From NCBI GenBank assembly GCA_951828585.1, contig OX639991.1, positions 3,132,576 through 3,196,575 on the forward strand: a DNA stretch of 64,000 nt, given 5' to 3'. Under the pieces are notes generated by a model, which had not been told where the DNA came from, did no database searches, and saw only the letters and a program-made list of their open reading frames with translations. The number at the start of each line of letters is the position of its first letter. Position 1 is the stretch's first letter. The translations under genes and the position numbers were made by a program. This DNA comes from Longimicrobiales bacterium. GTDB lineage: Bacteria > Gemmatimonadota > Gemmatimonadetes > Longimicrobiales > Gaopeijiaceae. Of this stretch, positions 15,636 through 23,590 are shown piece by piece.

Positions 15636-16030
15636 AGTTGTTCACGGAGCACCAGATGATCTCCTCAGCCACCGTGAGCGAGATCGACGTGGAGGCGTTC
15701 GAGTCCTTCATGCGCGCGCAGCGCAAGCAGACGGAGGACGACCCGCAATCGGAGACCGACGATGATCTGTGCGACGCTTCGGTGTGCGCGGAATTGGATG
15801 GCGTGCTCAGGCCGACGCTGTACGGGCTGATCGTGTTTGGCAGAGGACCTCAACGGTATCGGCGGGGGAGGGGCTGGCTGTTGATGCGACGCGGCAGGCG
15901 CGAGTTCAACGGTACCGAGCCGGAGCTCATCAACGAAGTGGAGGGGGGCTACGTCAGGGTAATGATCCGGACGCGGGCCGGGACCGGGCCGGGTGGTGGA
16001 CCCGGGCCCGAAACGGTGAGCACCCGATGA
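15632..16030 (+). pseudogene. AlbA_2/Schlafen-like ATP-binding protein remnant
   Basis: A 132-codon open frame. Its first ~75 residues (MKLFTEHQMISSATVSEIDV, FMRAQRKQTEDDPQ, DGVLRPTLYGLIVFGRGPQ) match the middle of AlbA_2-type DNA-binding/ATPase proteins often seen in defence islands. After GPQ the family sequence is lost and the remainder (REFNGTEPELINEVEGGYVR) seems to be a separate C-terminal piece. Both the N-terminal AlbA_2 domain and most of the C-terminal domain are missing, so this is a deletion remnant. Its stop overlaps the start of the following AAA ATPase by 4 bp. Confidence 0.55.
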
Positions 16031-17457
16031 GCGGCGGGTCGTACACCCATCTCGCCAGTCCGGCCACCTTCCGGTTCACCAACCTGGGACCGGTGAAGGA
16101 CGCTTCGCTCCAGCTTGGCCGCCTCACGGTCGTCGCGGGCCGCAACAACACGGGCAAATCGTACATCGCCAATGTCCTGCATGGCTTCCTCATGACCTGG
16201 TATGAATGGCCCGGGGCCCCGAAGTGCCTCCTCGGGGCACCCGCCGACTTTCCGAACATCGAGGGGATCGCCGAGACGCTGGCTAACAGAGGAAGGGCGG
16301 TGATTCCGCTCGACCCCGATGGGATACAACACCAGAGACGGACACTGCTCGATCAGGCCGGCCGGGCATTCTCCCAGGAGGGGATCCCGTACGCCCTGGG
16401 CTCGACGGGCGACGTGTTCGCGGAGTCGAGTCTCTCGGTGGAGATCGAGGATACCGATGCCACCTGGGCTCCGAAACCGATGGGGACATCCTTCAGGCGG
16501 ACGGCGATCTCGATGACCCACGACGGTGCCAAGCTGGTCGTCTCGTTCAGGGAGAAGGGGCCGGCGGAAACGATCGAGAAGATCGAGCTTGATACCGCCT
16601 GGAGCTACTACCACTTTCTTGTGCGCGGCCTGTTTCCCACTTCCTTCGTCCTCTCTTCGGACCGTGCCGGGATCTCTCTGTTCCACCGCGAACTCGACTT
16701 CATGAGGAGCGAGGTGATCAGTGTCCTGCACAAGCTGGGGGACGAAGCGAGCCGGCAATCCGTCGCGCCGATCCTGTTCCTTACTGAGATGTCCGACCGC
16801 CACTCCCTGTCCGTCAACGACGACGTCGACTTCACGCGACATGTCGCGGAGCTGCGCGGCGAGGCCGCCAGTCTTCCCCACGCCCGGAAACTGGCCACGC
16901 AACTCAGGAGCATGGTCGGCGGCTACTTTGCAAGCGCCCGCGATGACATCCGCTTCATGTCCCGGGCGCGCGGCGCGGACCCCGGCTTCAACATCCCGCT
17001 GTCCCTCGCGTCGTCCTCGGCCAGGGGGTTGTCCGCTCTCTACTTCTACCTCCGCCACCAGGCCGCCCTCGGCAATCTGCTCGTCATCGACGGGCCGGAG
17101 AACCATCTGGACACCCGGAACCAGGTCCGCCTCGCCCGCCTGCTGGCCGGATTTGTGGCGTCGGGCCTGCGGGTGCTGATCACAACCCACAGCGACTATC
17201 TGGTGAAGGAGCTCAACAACCTGATCATGCTCAGCAGGGACTTCCACGGGAAGATCGCTCTGGCGAGGAAGCTGGGCTACAAGGCGAGAGAGGAGATCGA
17301 CCCGGGGCTCGTCCGGGCGTACGTCGCCGGGGACGGTGGTCTCACCGAGTGCGGGATCGGGCCGTTCGGCATCGAGATGCCGGTCCTAGACGAGACCATC
17401 GACAGCATCAACCGTGCGGCGATAGAGCTTTCTTCGCGTGCCGAGGGCGCGAAATAA
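16027..17457 (+). CDS. AAA (ABC/SMC-like) ATPase of a defence island, Walker B Glu replaced
   Basis: A 476-aa protein with a DUF/AAA_15-type N-terminus: FRFTNLGPVKDASLQLGRLT, Walker A GRNNTGKS (residues 38-45), a long helical middle, an ABC-signature-like segment SLASSSARGLSALYF, Walker B LLVIDGPENHLD (D355, G356) and switch ITTHSDYL. In the family the residue after the Walker B Asp is a catalytic Glu; here it is Gly (GGG at 17092-17094, one transition from GAG). The frame is otherwise intact from an ATGA-coupled ATG at 16027. Such ATPases are usually paired with a small effector; only a frame-broken remnant follows (17460-17597). It may bind ATP but be hydrolysis-deficient, or be an early pseudogene. 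Confidence 0.75.
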   Translation: MSGGSYTHLASPATFRFTNLGPVKDASLQLGRLTVVAGRNNTGKSYIANVLHGFLMTWYEWPGAPKCLLGAPADFPNIEGIAETLANRGRAVIPLDPDGIQHQRRTLLDQAGRAFSQEGIPYALGSTGDVFAESSLSVEIEDTDATWAPKPMGTSFRRTAISMTHDGAKLVVSFREKGPAETIEKIELDTAWSYYHFLVRGLFPTSFVLSSDRAGISLFHRELDFMRSEVISVLHKLGDEASRQSVAPILFLTEMSDRHSLSVNDDVDFTRHVAELRGEAASLPHARKLATQLRSMVGGYFASARDDIRFMSRARGADPGFNIPLSLASSSARGLSALYFYLRHQAALGNLLVIDGPENHLDTRNQVRLARLLAGFVASGLRVLITTHSDYLVKELNNLIMLSRDFHGKIALARKLGYKAREEIDPGLVRAYVAGDGGLTECGIGPFGIEMPVLDETIDSINRAAIELSSRAEGAK

Positions 17458-17459
17458 GA

Positions 17460-17597
17460 TCTCAACGAGGCGGGGACGAGAACGACGGGGAGGGTACCCG
17501 TGTGGTGATGATCAAACCTTCGGCTTCTCGACGATCGAGGAGATGGAGCTGCTGCAGGAGGCCGGAAGAGCCGAGTCGCCGGTAGTATCATCGTACA
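17460..17597 (+). pseudogene. Possible C-terminal remnant of the AAA ATPase partner gene
   Basis: Two partial frames join to a protein-like ending: ENDGEGTRVVMIKP in one frame, then FGFSTIEEMELLQEAGRAES followed by PVVSSYNVR and a stop in the next. The change lies near 17517-17521 and would be repaired by one inserted base. No start is visible. This 140-bp stretch otherwise holds no gene. The reading is tentative. Confidence 0.3.
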
Positions 17598-17613
17598 ATG
17601 TCAGATGATACTA
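17583..17613. promoter_or_regulatory. Perfect 10-bp inverted repeat over the acetoacetyl-CoA synthetase start
   Basis: TAGTATCATC (17583-17592) and GATGATACTA (17604-17613) are exact reverse complements separated by 11 nt. The ATG at 17598 lies in the loop. It could be a repressor operator or an RNA hairpin covering the start; an alternative ATG at 17613 lies at the end of the right arm. The AT-rich composition contrasts with the surrounding GC-rich DNA. Confidence 0.55.
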
Positions 17614-19544
17614 TGATGAGGACTGCCGCCGCCGAACCCGCAGGCGCGGCACCGAAGCCCCCGCTCTGGACCCCGTCGCGGGAACGCTTGGACGCGTCCA
17701 ACCTCGCCAGCTTCACGGCCTGGCTCGCTGAGCACGGCCAGGGCCCGGGCCCGGCTGACCCCGCGGCCCCGGTTCTCTCGCGGCCCCCCGACCACCCCAC
17801 TCCCGACCCCCCCACCCCCCGCTACCGCCCCCTCTGGCCCTGGTCGATCGCGGACCAGGAGGCCTTCTGGGACGGGCTGTGGGAGTGGCGCGGCGTCGTC
17901 GGCGAGCGCGGCGGCCGGGTCCTCGTCGACGGCGACCGGATGCCCGGCGCCCGCTACTTCCCGGACGCGCGCCTCAACTTCGCCGAGAACCTCCTGCGCC
18001 GCCGCACCGACGACCCCGCCATCATCGCCTGGTCCGAGAACGGCGCGCGCCGGGTGGTGAGCTGGCGCGAGCTGCACGACCTCACGTCGCGCCTCGCCCA
18101 GGCCATGCGCGACGCGGGAACCGGCCCCGGCGACCGCGTCGCCGCCCTGCTCCCAAACGTACCCGAGGCCATCGTGATCCTCCTCGCGGCCACCTCGATC
18201 GGCGCGGTACTCTCCACCGCATCACCCGACTTCGGCGTCCGCGGCGTGATCGACCGATTTGGCCAGGTCGAGCCACGCCTCCTCTTCGTCACGGACGGCT
18301 ACGGCTACCGCGGGAAGCGCTACGAGACCTTGGGGCGGGTGCCGGAGATCGTCGCGGGGCTGCCGTCGGTGGAGCGAACCGTGGTGGTGCCGAACCTCGA
18401 GCGCGGAACTCACCCGGCCTCGGCGGCGGTCTCGGCCATCGATTCGGCGTCCCCCCTCGACGACTTCATCGCCCCCTACCAGGCGGCTGAAATCCCCTTC
18501 GCCCGGCTCCCCTTCGACCACCCCCTCTACATCCTCTTGTCATCGGGCACCACCGGCGTGCCGAAATGCATCGTCCACCGCGCGGGCGGCGTCCTCCTTC
18601 AGCACCTCAAGGAGCACCAGCTCCACTGCGACATCCGGGCCGGCGACCGCGTCTTCTACTTCACCACCCTGGGCTGGATGATGTGGAACTGGCTCGTTTC
18701 GGCGCTGGCATCCGAGGCGACGATCCTCCTCTACGACGGCTCCCCCGTCCACCCCGGCAACGGCGCCCTCTTCGACTTCGCCGAAGCCACCGGCATGACC
18801 CTGCTCGGCACCTCGCTCGTCTACCTGGATGCGCTGCGCAAGTCCGGCTTCCGCCCACGCGAGTCCCACGACCTGTCCTCACTGCGGACCGTCATTTCCA
18901 CCGGCTCGCCCCTCTCGGCGGAGGGCTTCGAATACGTGTACGAGCACGTCAGGCCGGACGTCCACCTCGCCTCCATTTCCGGCGGCACCGACCTGTGCGC
19001 CTGCTTCGTGGGCGGCGTCCCGACCCGGCCCGTTCGCGCCGGCGAGATCCAGGGCCCCGTCCTCGGCATGGCCATGGATGTCTTCGCCGATGACGGCACC
19101 CCGCTCGCCGCGGGCAAGGGCGAGCTGGTCTGCACCCGGCCCTTCCCGTCGCTGCCCCTGGGATTCCTGGGCGACGACGACGGTTCACGCTACCGCGCCA
19201 CCTACTTCGAGCGCTTCCCGGACGTGTGGTGCCACGGCGACCACGCGGAGAAGACGGCGTCGGGCGGCTACATCATCCACGGCCGCTCGGACGCGACGCT
19301 GAACGTGCACGGGGTGCGGATCGGGACGGCCGAGGTCTACCGCCCGGTCGAGGCGATGGACGAGGTCGCCGAGGCACTCTCGATCGCGCAACTGTGGGAG
19401 GGCAGCGAGCGCATGGTCCTCTTCGTGCGGCTGGTACCCGAAGTGCGGCTGGACGAGGAGCTCGAGGGCCGGATCCGGGCGAAAGGCTGCCCTGCCGACG
19501 GAGTTCTGGAATTGTACATATTGTATACATTGTACATACTGTAG
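17598..19544 (+). CDS. Acetoacetyl-CoA synthetase, C-terminally truncated
   Basis: A 648-aa member of the ANL (acyl-CoA synthetase) superfamily that activates acetoacetate with ATP and CoA. Clear AACS landmarks: DGDRMPGARYFPDARLNFAE, P-loop ILLSSGTTGVPKCIVH, LGWMMWNWLVSALASEATIL, ASISGGTDLCACF, and YIIHGRSDATLNVHGVRIGT. The family normally continues about 55 residues past FVRLVPEVRLDEELEGRIR through a PRHVP segment to the catalytic lysine (SGK motif). Here it ends in GVLELYILYTLYIL, encoded by a 9-nt AT-rich repeat that belongs to the next module. The A10 lysine is therefore lost and the adenylation half-reaction should be impaired. The N-terminus also carries a Pro-rich insertion (around residues 55-80). 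Confidence 0.85.
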   Translation: MSDDTMMRTAAAEPAGAAPKPPLWTPSRERLDASNLASFTAWLAEHGQGPGPADPAAPVLSRPPDHPTPDPPTPRYRPLWPWSIADQEAFWDGLWEWRGVVGERGGRVLVDGDRMPGARYFPDARLNFAENLLRRRTDDPAIIAWSENGARRVVSWRELHDLTSRLAQAMRDAGTGPGDRVAALLPNVPEAIVILLAATSIGAVLSTASPDFGVRGVIDRFGQVEPRLLFVTDGYGYRGKRYETLGRVPEIVAGLPSVERTVVVPNLERGTHPASAAVSAIDSASPLDDFIAPYQAAEIPFARLPFDHPLYILLSSGTTGVPKCIVHRAGGVLLQHLKEHQLHCDIRAGDRVFYFTTLGWMMWNWLVSALASEATILLYDGSPVHPGNGALFDFAEATGMTLLGTSLVYLDALRKSGFRPRESHDLSSLRTVISTGSPLSAEGFEYVYEHVRPDVHLASISGGTDLCACFVGGVPTRPVRAGEIQGPVLGMAMDVFADDGTPLAAGKGELVCTRPFPSLPLGFLGDDDGSRYRATYFERFPDVWCHGDHAEKTASGGYIIHGRSDATLNVHGVRIGTAEVYRPVEAMDEVAEALSIAQLWEGSERMVLFVRLVPEVRLDEELEGRIRAKGCPADGVLELYILYTLYIL

Positions 19545-19546
19545 GC
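19511..19546. promoter_or_regulatory. TGTACA-containing repeat, likely Phd/YefM operator
   Basis: Four 9-nt units in tandem: ATTGTACAT, ATTGTATAC, ATTGTACAT, ACTGTAGGC. They place TGTACA hexamers at 19513-19518 and 19531-19536 and a GTATAC palindrome between them. YefM/Phd-type antitoxins are known to bind operators with TGTACA cores, and this lies 45 bp upstream of a phd-type start. The repeat also encodes the aberrant end of the upstream synthetase. Confidence 0.6.
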
Positions 19547-19590
19547 ATCCATGACCGACGGGTCACACCCGAGAAAGGAAGGAAACCTCA

Positions 19591-19854
19591 ATGACCAGAG
19601 TTGCCGCCTCCAAACTGCGAACCACGATATCGGACCTCCTCGACCGCGTGGTCCATCATGGCGAGCGGGTTGCGGTCGAGCGGTATGGAAAGCCGGTGGC
19701 CGCCCTCGTCAGCCCGGAGGACCTCGAGCTCCTCGAGGCGATCGAGAACCGGATCGATATTGAGGCGGCCCGGAAGGCGCTGAGGGAGCCCGGCAGGCGG
19801 CGTTGGGACGAAGTAAGGGCAGAGCTCGCTCTGCAGGACGACCCCGCGGTTTGA
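19591..19854 (+). CDS. Phd/YefM-family antitoxin
   Basis: An 87-aa protein of the Phd/YefM fold. It has the N-terminal DNA-binding dimer MTRVAASKLRTTISDLLDRV and VHHGERVAVERYGKPVAALV, then a helical toxin-binding tail (LELLEAIENRIDIEAARKAL) ending LALQDDPAV. A strong Shine-Dalgarno sequence (gaaaggaagg) precedes the ATG. The stop overlaps the TTG start of a RelE-type toxin. It would repress its own operon through the TGTACA motifs upstream and neutralise the toxin. Confidence 0.88.
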   Translation: MTRVAASKLRTTISDLLDRVVHHGERVAVERYGKPVAALVSPEDLELLEAIENRIDIEAARKALREPGRRRWDEVRAELALQDDPAV

Positions 19855-20126
19855 CCGACATTCCGCGATACACCATCTACCTGAAGCCCGCGGCGGAACG
19901 GGCACTCAGGAAGATCGTCGATCGCACGGCCCGCCGGCGCATCGCCCGGGCGATCGACGGACTCGCCATGACCGCACGGCCGCCCCGAGCCGTGAGGATT
20001 CAGGGTTCCGACGGGCTGTTGCGCATCCGCGCCGGTGACTACCGGATCATCGACACCGTCGAGGACGCCGCTCGCACGGTGCTCGTCGTCACGATCGGCC
20101 ACCGCCACGAGGTGTATCGGCGATGA
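19851..20126 (+). CDS. RelE/ParE-family toxin
   Basis: A 91-aa protein from a TTG start at 19851 (TTGA overlap with the antitoxin stop). RelE-superfamily pattern: YTIYLKPAAERALRKIVDRT, ARRRIARAIDGLA, PRAVRIQGSDGLLRIRAGDY, RIIDTVEDA, VLVVTIGHRHEVYRR. The basic residues and C-terminal HRxEVYR are typical of ribosome-dependent mRNA interferases. Its stop overlaps the ATG of the PglX-like pseudogene by 4 bp, so the TA pair was part of the same transcript as a modification gene. Confidence 0.87.
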   Translation: MTDIPRYTIYLKPAAERALRKIVDRTARRRIARAIDGLAMTARPPRAVRIQGSDGLLRIRAGDYRIIDTVEDAARTVLVVTIGHRHEVYRR

Positions 20127-21384
20127 AGAGCGAGGTTTCGGATGCGAGGAACGTGGCTCAACGCGGACTCGATGTCGCGCTCCCCCCCGACCTCCGCGCC
20201 CTGCTGGCCCGGAGCATCCAACAGGCCCGTCGCACCGGCGAGGCGGGTGCCCGGCAGGCGCTCCAATCGCTTGCCGTGGACCGTCCCAAGCCCTTCGACT
20301 CGATGTCCCTCCGCGACAAGTCGCTCCGCAACCGGCTCCGCATGAGCGGCCGCCAGGTCGGCGACCAACGGGATCGCAAGACCCCCACCCGGCGGATCGA
20401 CCACCTCGCCCACGAAGTCGTGTACGAGCACTGGCACCGGATGCTCTTCGCCCGGTTTCTCGCCGAGAACGGACTCCTGCGGGACCCCGAACACGGTGTC
20501 GACCTGTCGCTTGACGACTGCCGAGAGCTGGCCGAGGACGCGGGCGTGGACCCCAGGGAGTTCGCGGGCCGGTGCGCCGAACACATGCGGCTTCCGGAGA
20601 TCTTCCGCAGAGACGATCCGGAGCTGGAGCTCTCTCTGCCTCCGGAGACGCGGCAAGAGCTCGCACGGCTCTTGGACGGGCTGCCCGAGGCAGTGTTCAC
20701 CGCACCGGACTCGCTGGGCTGGACCTACCAGTTCTGGCAGGCCGAGCGAAACGAGGAGGTCAACCGGAGCGGCGTGAAGATCGGAGCCGACGAGCTTCCC
20801 GCGGTCACCCAGCTCTTCACCGAGCGCTACATGGTGCTCTTCCTGCTGCACAATACCATCGGCGCGTGGCGCGCGGGCAATCTGCTGGCCGACCGCACGG
20901 ATCTGGCCGAGAGCGCCGAAAGCGAGGAGCAGCTTCGACGTCTGGCGCGCCTTGAGAAGGGCGGTGGTTACGACGTCTCCTACCTGCGCTTCGTACGAGG
21001 CGTCCGCGAGGAGGACGAGGACGGCGCGCGGACGGGCCCCTGGCGTCCAGCCGCCGGATCCTTGCCGGACTGGCCCCGCGACGCTTCGGCCCTCCGCGTG
21101 CTCGACCCCTGTTGCGGCAGCGGCCACTTCCTTGTCGAGGCGTTCGGGCTGCTCGTGCCCCTGCCGGAAGCTGCGGGAGAGGTTGTTGAAGGGGCGGACG
21201 TGGAATCTGGTGGCGCGGTTGGGACCGGGAGCGTTCGAGACGGTCTCGGGGGAAGTGGTCAATGTCGCACTCGATATCATTTCCGCTGGGCGTCCGGATC
21301 CCGGCTGGGAGATGGCGGGGGTGGACGTATCGTCTCCTCGGGGGCAGCGTCCGATCAAGGCGCCGGCATCCCCGGGCAAGCCCG
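20123..21384 (+). pseudogene. PglX/BrxX-like adenine methyltransferase, internally deleted
   Basis: Frame 1 (from ATG 20123) encodes about 350 residues of the N-terminal half of a large class I adenine-specific DNA methyltransferase of the Eco57I/PglX type: HEVVYEHWHRMLFARFLAEN, LGWTYQFWQAERNEEVN, GADELPAVTQLFTERYMVLF, and SAM motif I VLDPCCGSGHFLVEAF near 21115-21140. Just after motif I homology stops. From about 21170 another frame carries RTWNLVARLGPGAFETVSGE and VVNVALDII, a segment normally several hundred residues further on. The catalytic NPPY region and specificity domain are absent. So this is a deletion pseudogene of a protein normally above 1,000 residues. In BREX, PglX marks host DNA. 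Confidence 0.75.
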
Positions 21385-22951
21385 ATGATCCCCCTCCTCT
21401 CCCCCACCGAACTGCAGACCATCCTCTCCCGGGGCGAGGGCCAGTTCATCGAGTTCAAGTCCGCTTGGGACCACAGCACGACGCCACCCAAACCCCTCCG
21501 GCGCCGGGCGCTGCGCGACAAGATCGCCGATGTCGTCGCCGCCTTCGCGAACGCCGACGGGGGCCTGCTGCTGATCGGCGTGGACGACGATGGCACCGCG
21601 ACTGGCCACGGCTACGCCGGCAAGCATGTGGACGCACTCTTCGCCGTGCCCCGCCGCAGGCTCACGCCCGCCGTAGACTGCCGTACCGAACGGCTCACCC
21701 TCGACTGCCACGAGATCCTCGCATTCGATGTCCCCATCGCCCCCGAAGCCGTCATGATCGACGGCGACGGCTCCCCGTACCGGGTCGGATCCCGGATCGT
21801 TCGCGAGCCGCAGGAGGTCATCAACCAGCGGAAGCAGGCATATCGCCGCGTCGGCTACGAGCAACGCTTCCGGCCGGAAGCAACCCTGGACGACCTGGAC
21901 TTGCGGCTCGCCGAGTCCTTCCTGAAAGAGACACCGGTCGGAGGCCGTCCGACCCGGGAGGCACTGGAGTACTACAGCCTCATCGAGAGGGACGCCCGCG
22001 ACTGGAGGGTGACCAACGCTGCGCTACAGCTCTTCGCCCAGCGCCCCGCGTTGCGCTGGCACCCCCGCGCCGGGCTACGCGTGTTCCGGGTCGCGGGAAC
22101 AGAGATCGAATACGGTCGCCGCCGTAACGCGACGCAGATCGGACGCGCCGACCCGCCACTCGCCTCGGCCATTCACGAAATCACGGAACTGGCCCGGCAC
22201 CAGGTCGGAAGGTCCGAGAAACTCGCCGGCCTCCACTTCGAGGACGTCACCGAGTACCCCGGTTTCGCCTGGCAGGAATCGCTGGTCAACGCCATCGCCC
22301 ACCGCGACTACGAGGTGCAGGGACGGGAGACGGAGATCTGGTTCTTCGAGGACCGTCTGGAGGTGTCCAGTCCCGGTGAGCTGGTCCCGCCCGTCACCGT
22401 GAACGCGTTGCGGGAAGGCCGGCGGGTTCATGCGACCCGCAGTCCAAGGTTGGTTCGCGTTCTTGCCGACGCCGAGATCATGCGGGATGAAGGCGAGTCC
22501 TGGTTGGCAACACCTCGTAAACTGGTTTCGTGTCACTGACGACCAGAAGAGGATGCTGCTCCTGCGGCCTTTCGGGTTCACGCAGGCCGACTATGAGCGG
22601 CTCAACACGATGGCGCCCGAGCAGGCGGCCACGCAGATCCGGGATCTGGTCGCCAGAGAACTCGTGGTTGGCCTACCCACCGCGGAAGCTTCCACGCCGG
22701 TATTCACCGTCCCGCCGGACTATGACGAGTTTCGCCTTTTCCTCAACGACCGGATTCGCAAGCTCCGGGAGCATTTCCGGAAGAAGTCCTGGATCAAGAA
22801 TGCCGACTATCGCGAGCTCTTCAAAGTTGACCGCCGAAAGGCGACCAAGGAGCTCCGCCAACTCGCCGAGGTATACGGGTTGCTTCAGTTGGAAGGGACC
22901 CGCCGAGGTGCCCACTATCGTCCCACCGCCGCGCTCGGAGTGAGCATATGA
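21385..22951 (+). pseudogene. AlbA_2/Schlafen-like ATP-binding protein, frame-broken near its C-terminus
   Basis: From ATG 21385: an AlbA_2 domain (GEGQFIEFKSAWDHSTTP, ADVVAAFANADGGLLLIGVD), then a RecG-C-terminal-like/GHKL-like ATP-binding region (YPGFAWQESLVNAIAHRDYE, LEVSSPGELVPPVTVNALRE, RVHATRSPRLVRVLADAEIM). At about 22480-22500 the frame ends in unrelated residues, and another frame continues as PGWQHLVNWFRVTDDQKRML, FGFTQADYERLN and a winged-helix end (KVDRRKATKELRQLAEVYGL) to a stop at 22951. Family members usually have an intervening C-terminal beta segment here, so a short deletion changed the frame. Proteins of this type accompany many phage-defence loci. Confidence 0.65.
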
Positions 22952-23590
22952 ACCGTGCAGGACCACTTGTGACCGCTGGCCCAGTTATGCGTGCCACTCT
23001 CCGAGTTATGACCGCCAGCCATGGCAATGTTTGTCACCCATCCCTTTCCCGGCTTCGTCGCGGTCTCGTCGTGAGAGCTGTCCGTGCCCTCGGGCGACTT
23101 GCTCAGTACCGTCCGCTTCCCGGGCAGACCCCCGCCAATGAGCATCGTCGAGGGAGGTGTAGGGGGGTCGGGAAAAAGCTCTCTCTGGACTCTCGGCTCC
23201 TGCTTGAGCAAGGGCATCAGGAGTCCTTGCTCCGACGCGATCCGTGTTTCCCCCTTTTCCTCCCTGATCGCGACTTCATACCGGAAGATCCGAAAGTCCC
23301 TCTCAGAAGGAAGTCGCCGACGCAGCTCCTCCGGCACATCCAACTCGATCGCCAGCTGGAACCCCATGTCGCGCTCCGGTCGTCCCCAGACCAGATCCTG
23401 GAAAATTTGCGGTCCGGTTGCCCACCGCCTTTACCAGGCCGTCCCGCACAAGGTCACCCAGAAAGGCGATAGCGTCGAAGAGGGTACTCTTTCCGCTCGC
23501 GTTGGGGCCGATCAACACGTGGAATCTGTCGAGTGAGACATCCACATACCGCAGACAACGGTAGTTGAGTGCCTGAATTCGACGGATCAT
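22915..23590 (-). pseudogene. Predicted AAA ATPase (AAA_21-like), frameshifted and probably truncated
   Basis: Starts MIRRIQALNYRCLRYVDVSL, with Walker A IGPNASGKSTLFDAIAFLGD. At about 23403 a run of four T on the coding strand (one more than the frame needs) shifts the reading frame. The continuing frame reads FQDLVWGRPERDMGFQLAIE, RRRLPSERDFRIFRYEVAIR and PPSTMLIGGGLPGKRTVL. It ends at about 225 residues without the signature, Walker B or H-switch, where family members continue for ~200 more. It is tail-to-tail with the AlbA_2-like gene, overlapping it slightly, so its 3' part was probably lost at that junction. Confidence 0.65.

Noticed and set aside
17598-19544. Acetoacetyl-CoA synthetase as a defence-system component
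   Set aside because: It is a normal metabolic enzyme by all motifs; its truncation and location are better explained by insertion of the TA/defence DNA beside it.
19511-19546. Tandem 9-nt units as a CRISPR or VNTR array
   Set aside because: Only four short imperfect units without spacers; the TGTACA cores and position before phd fit an operator.
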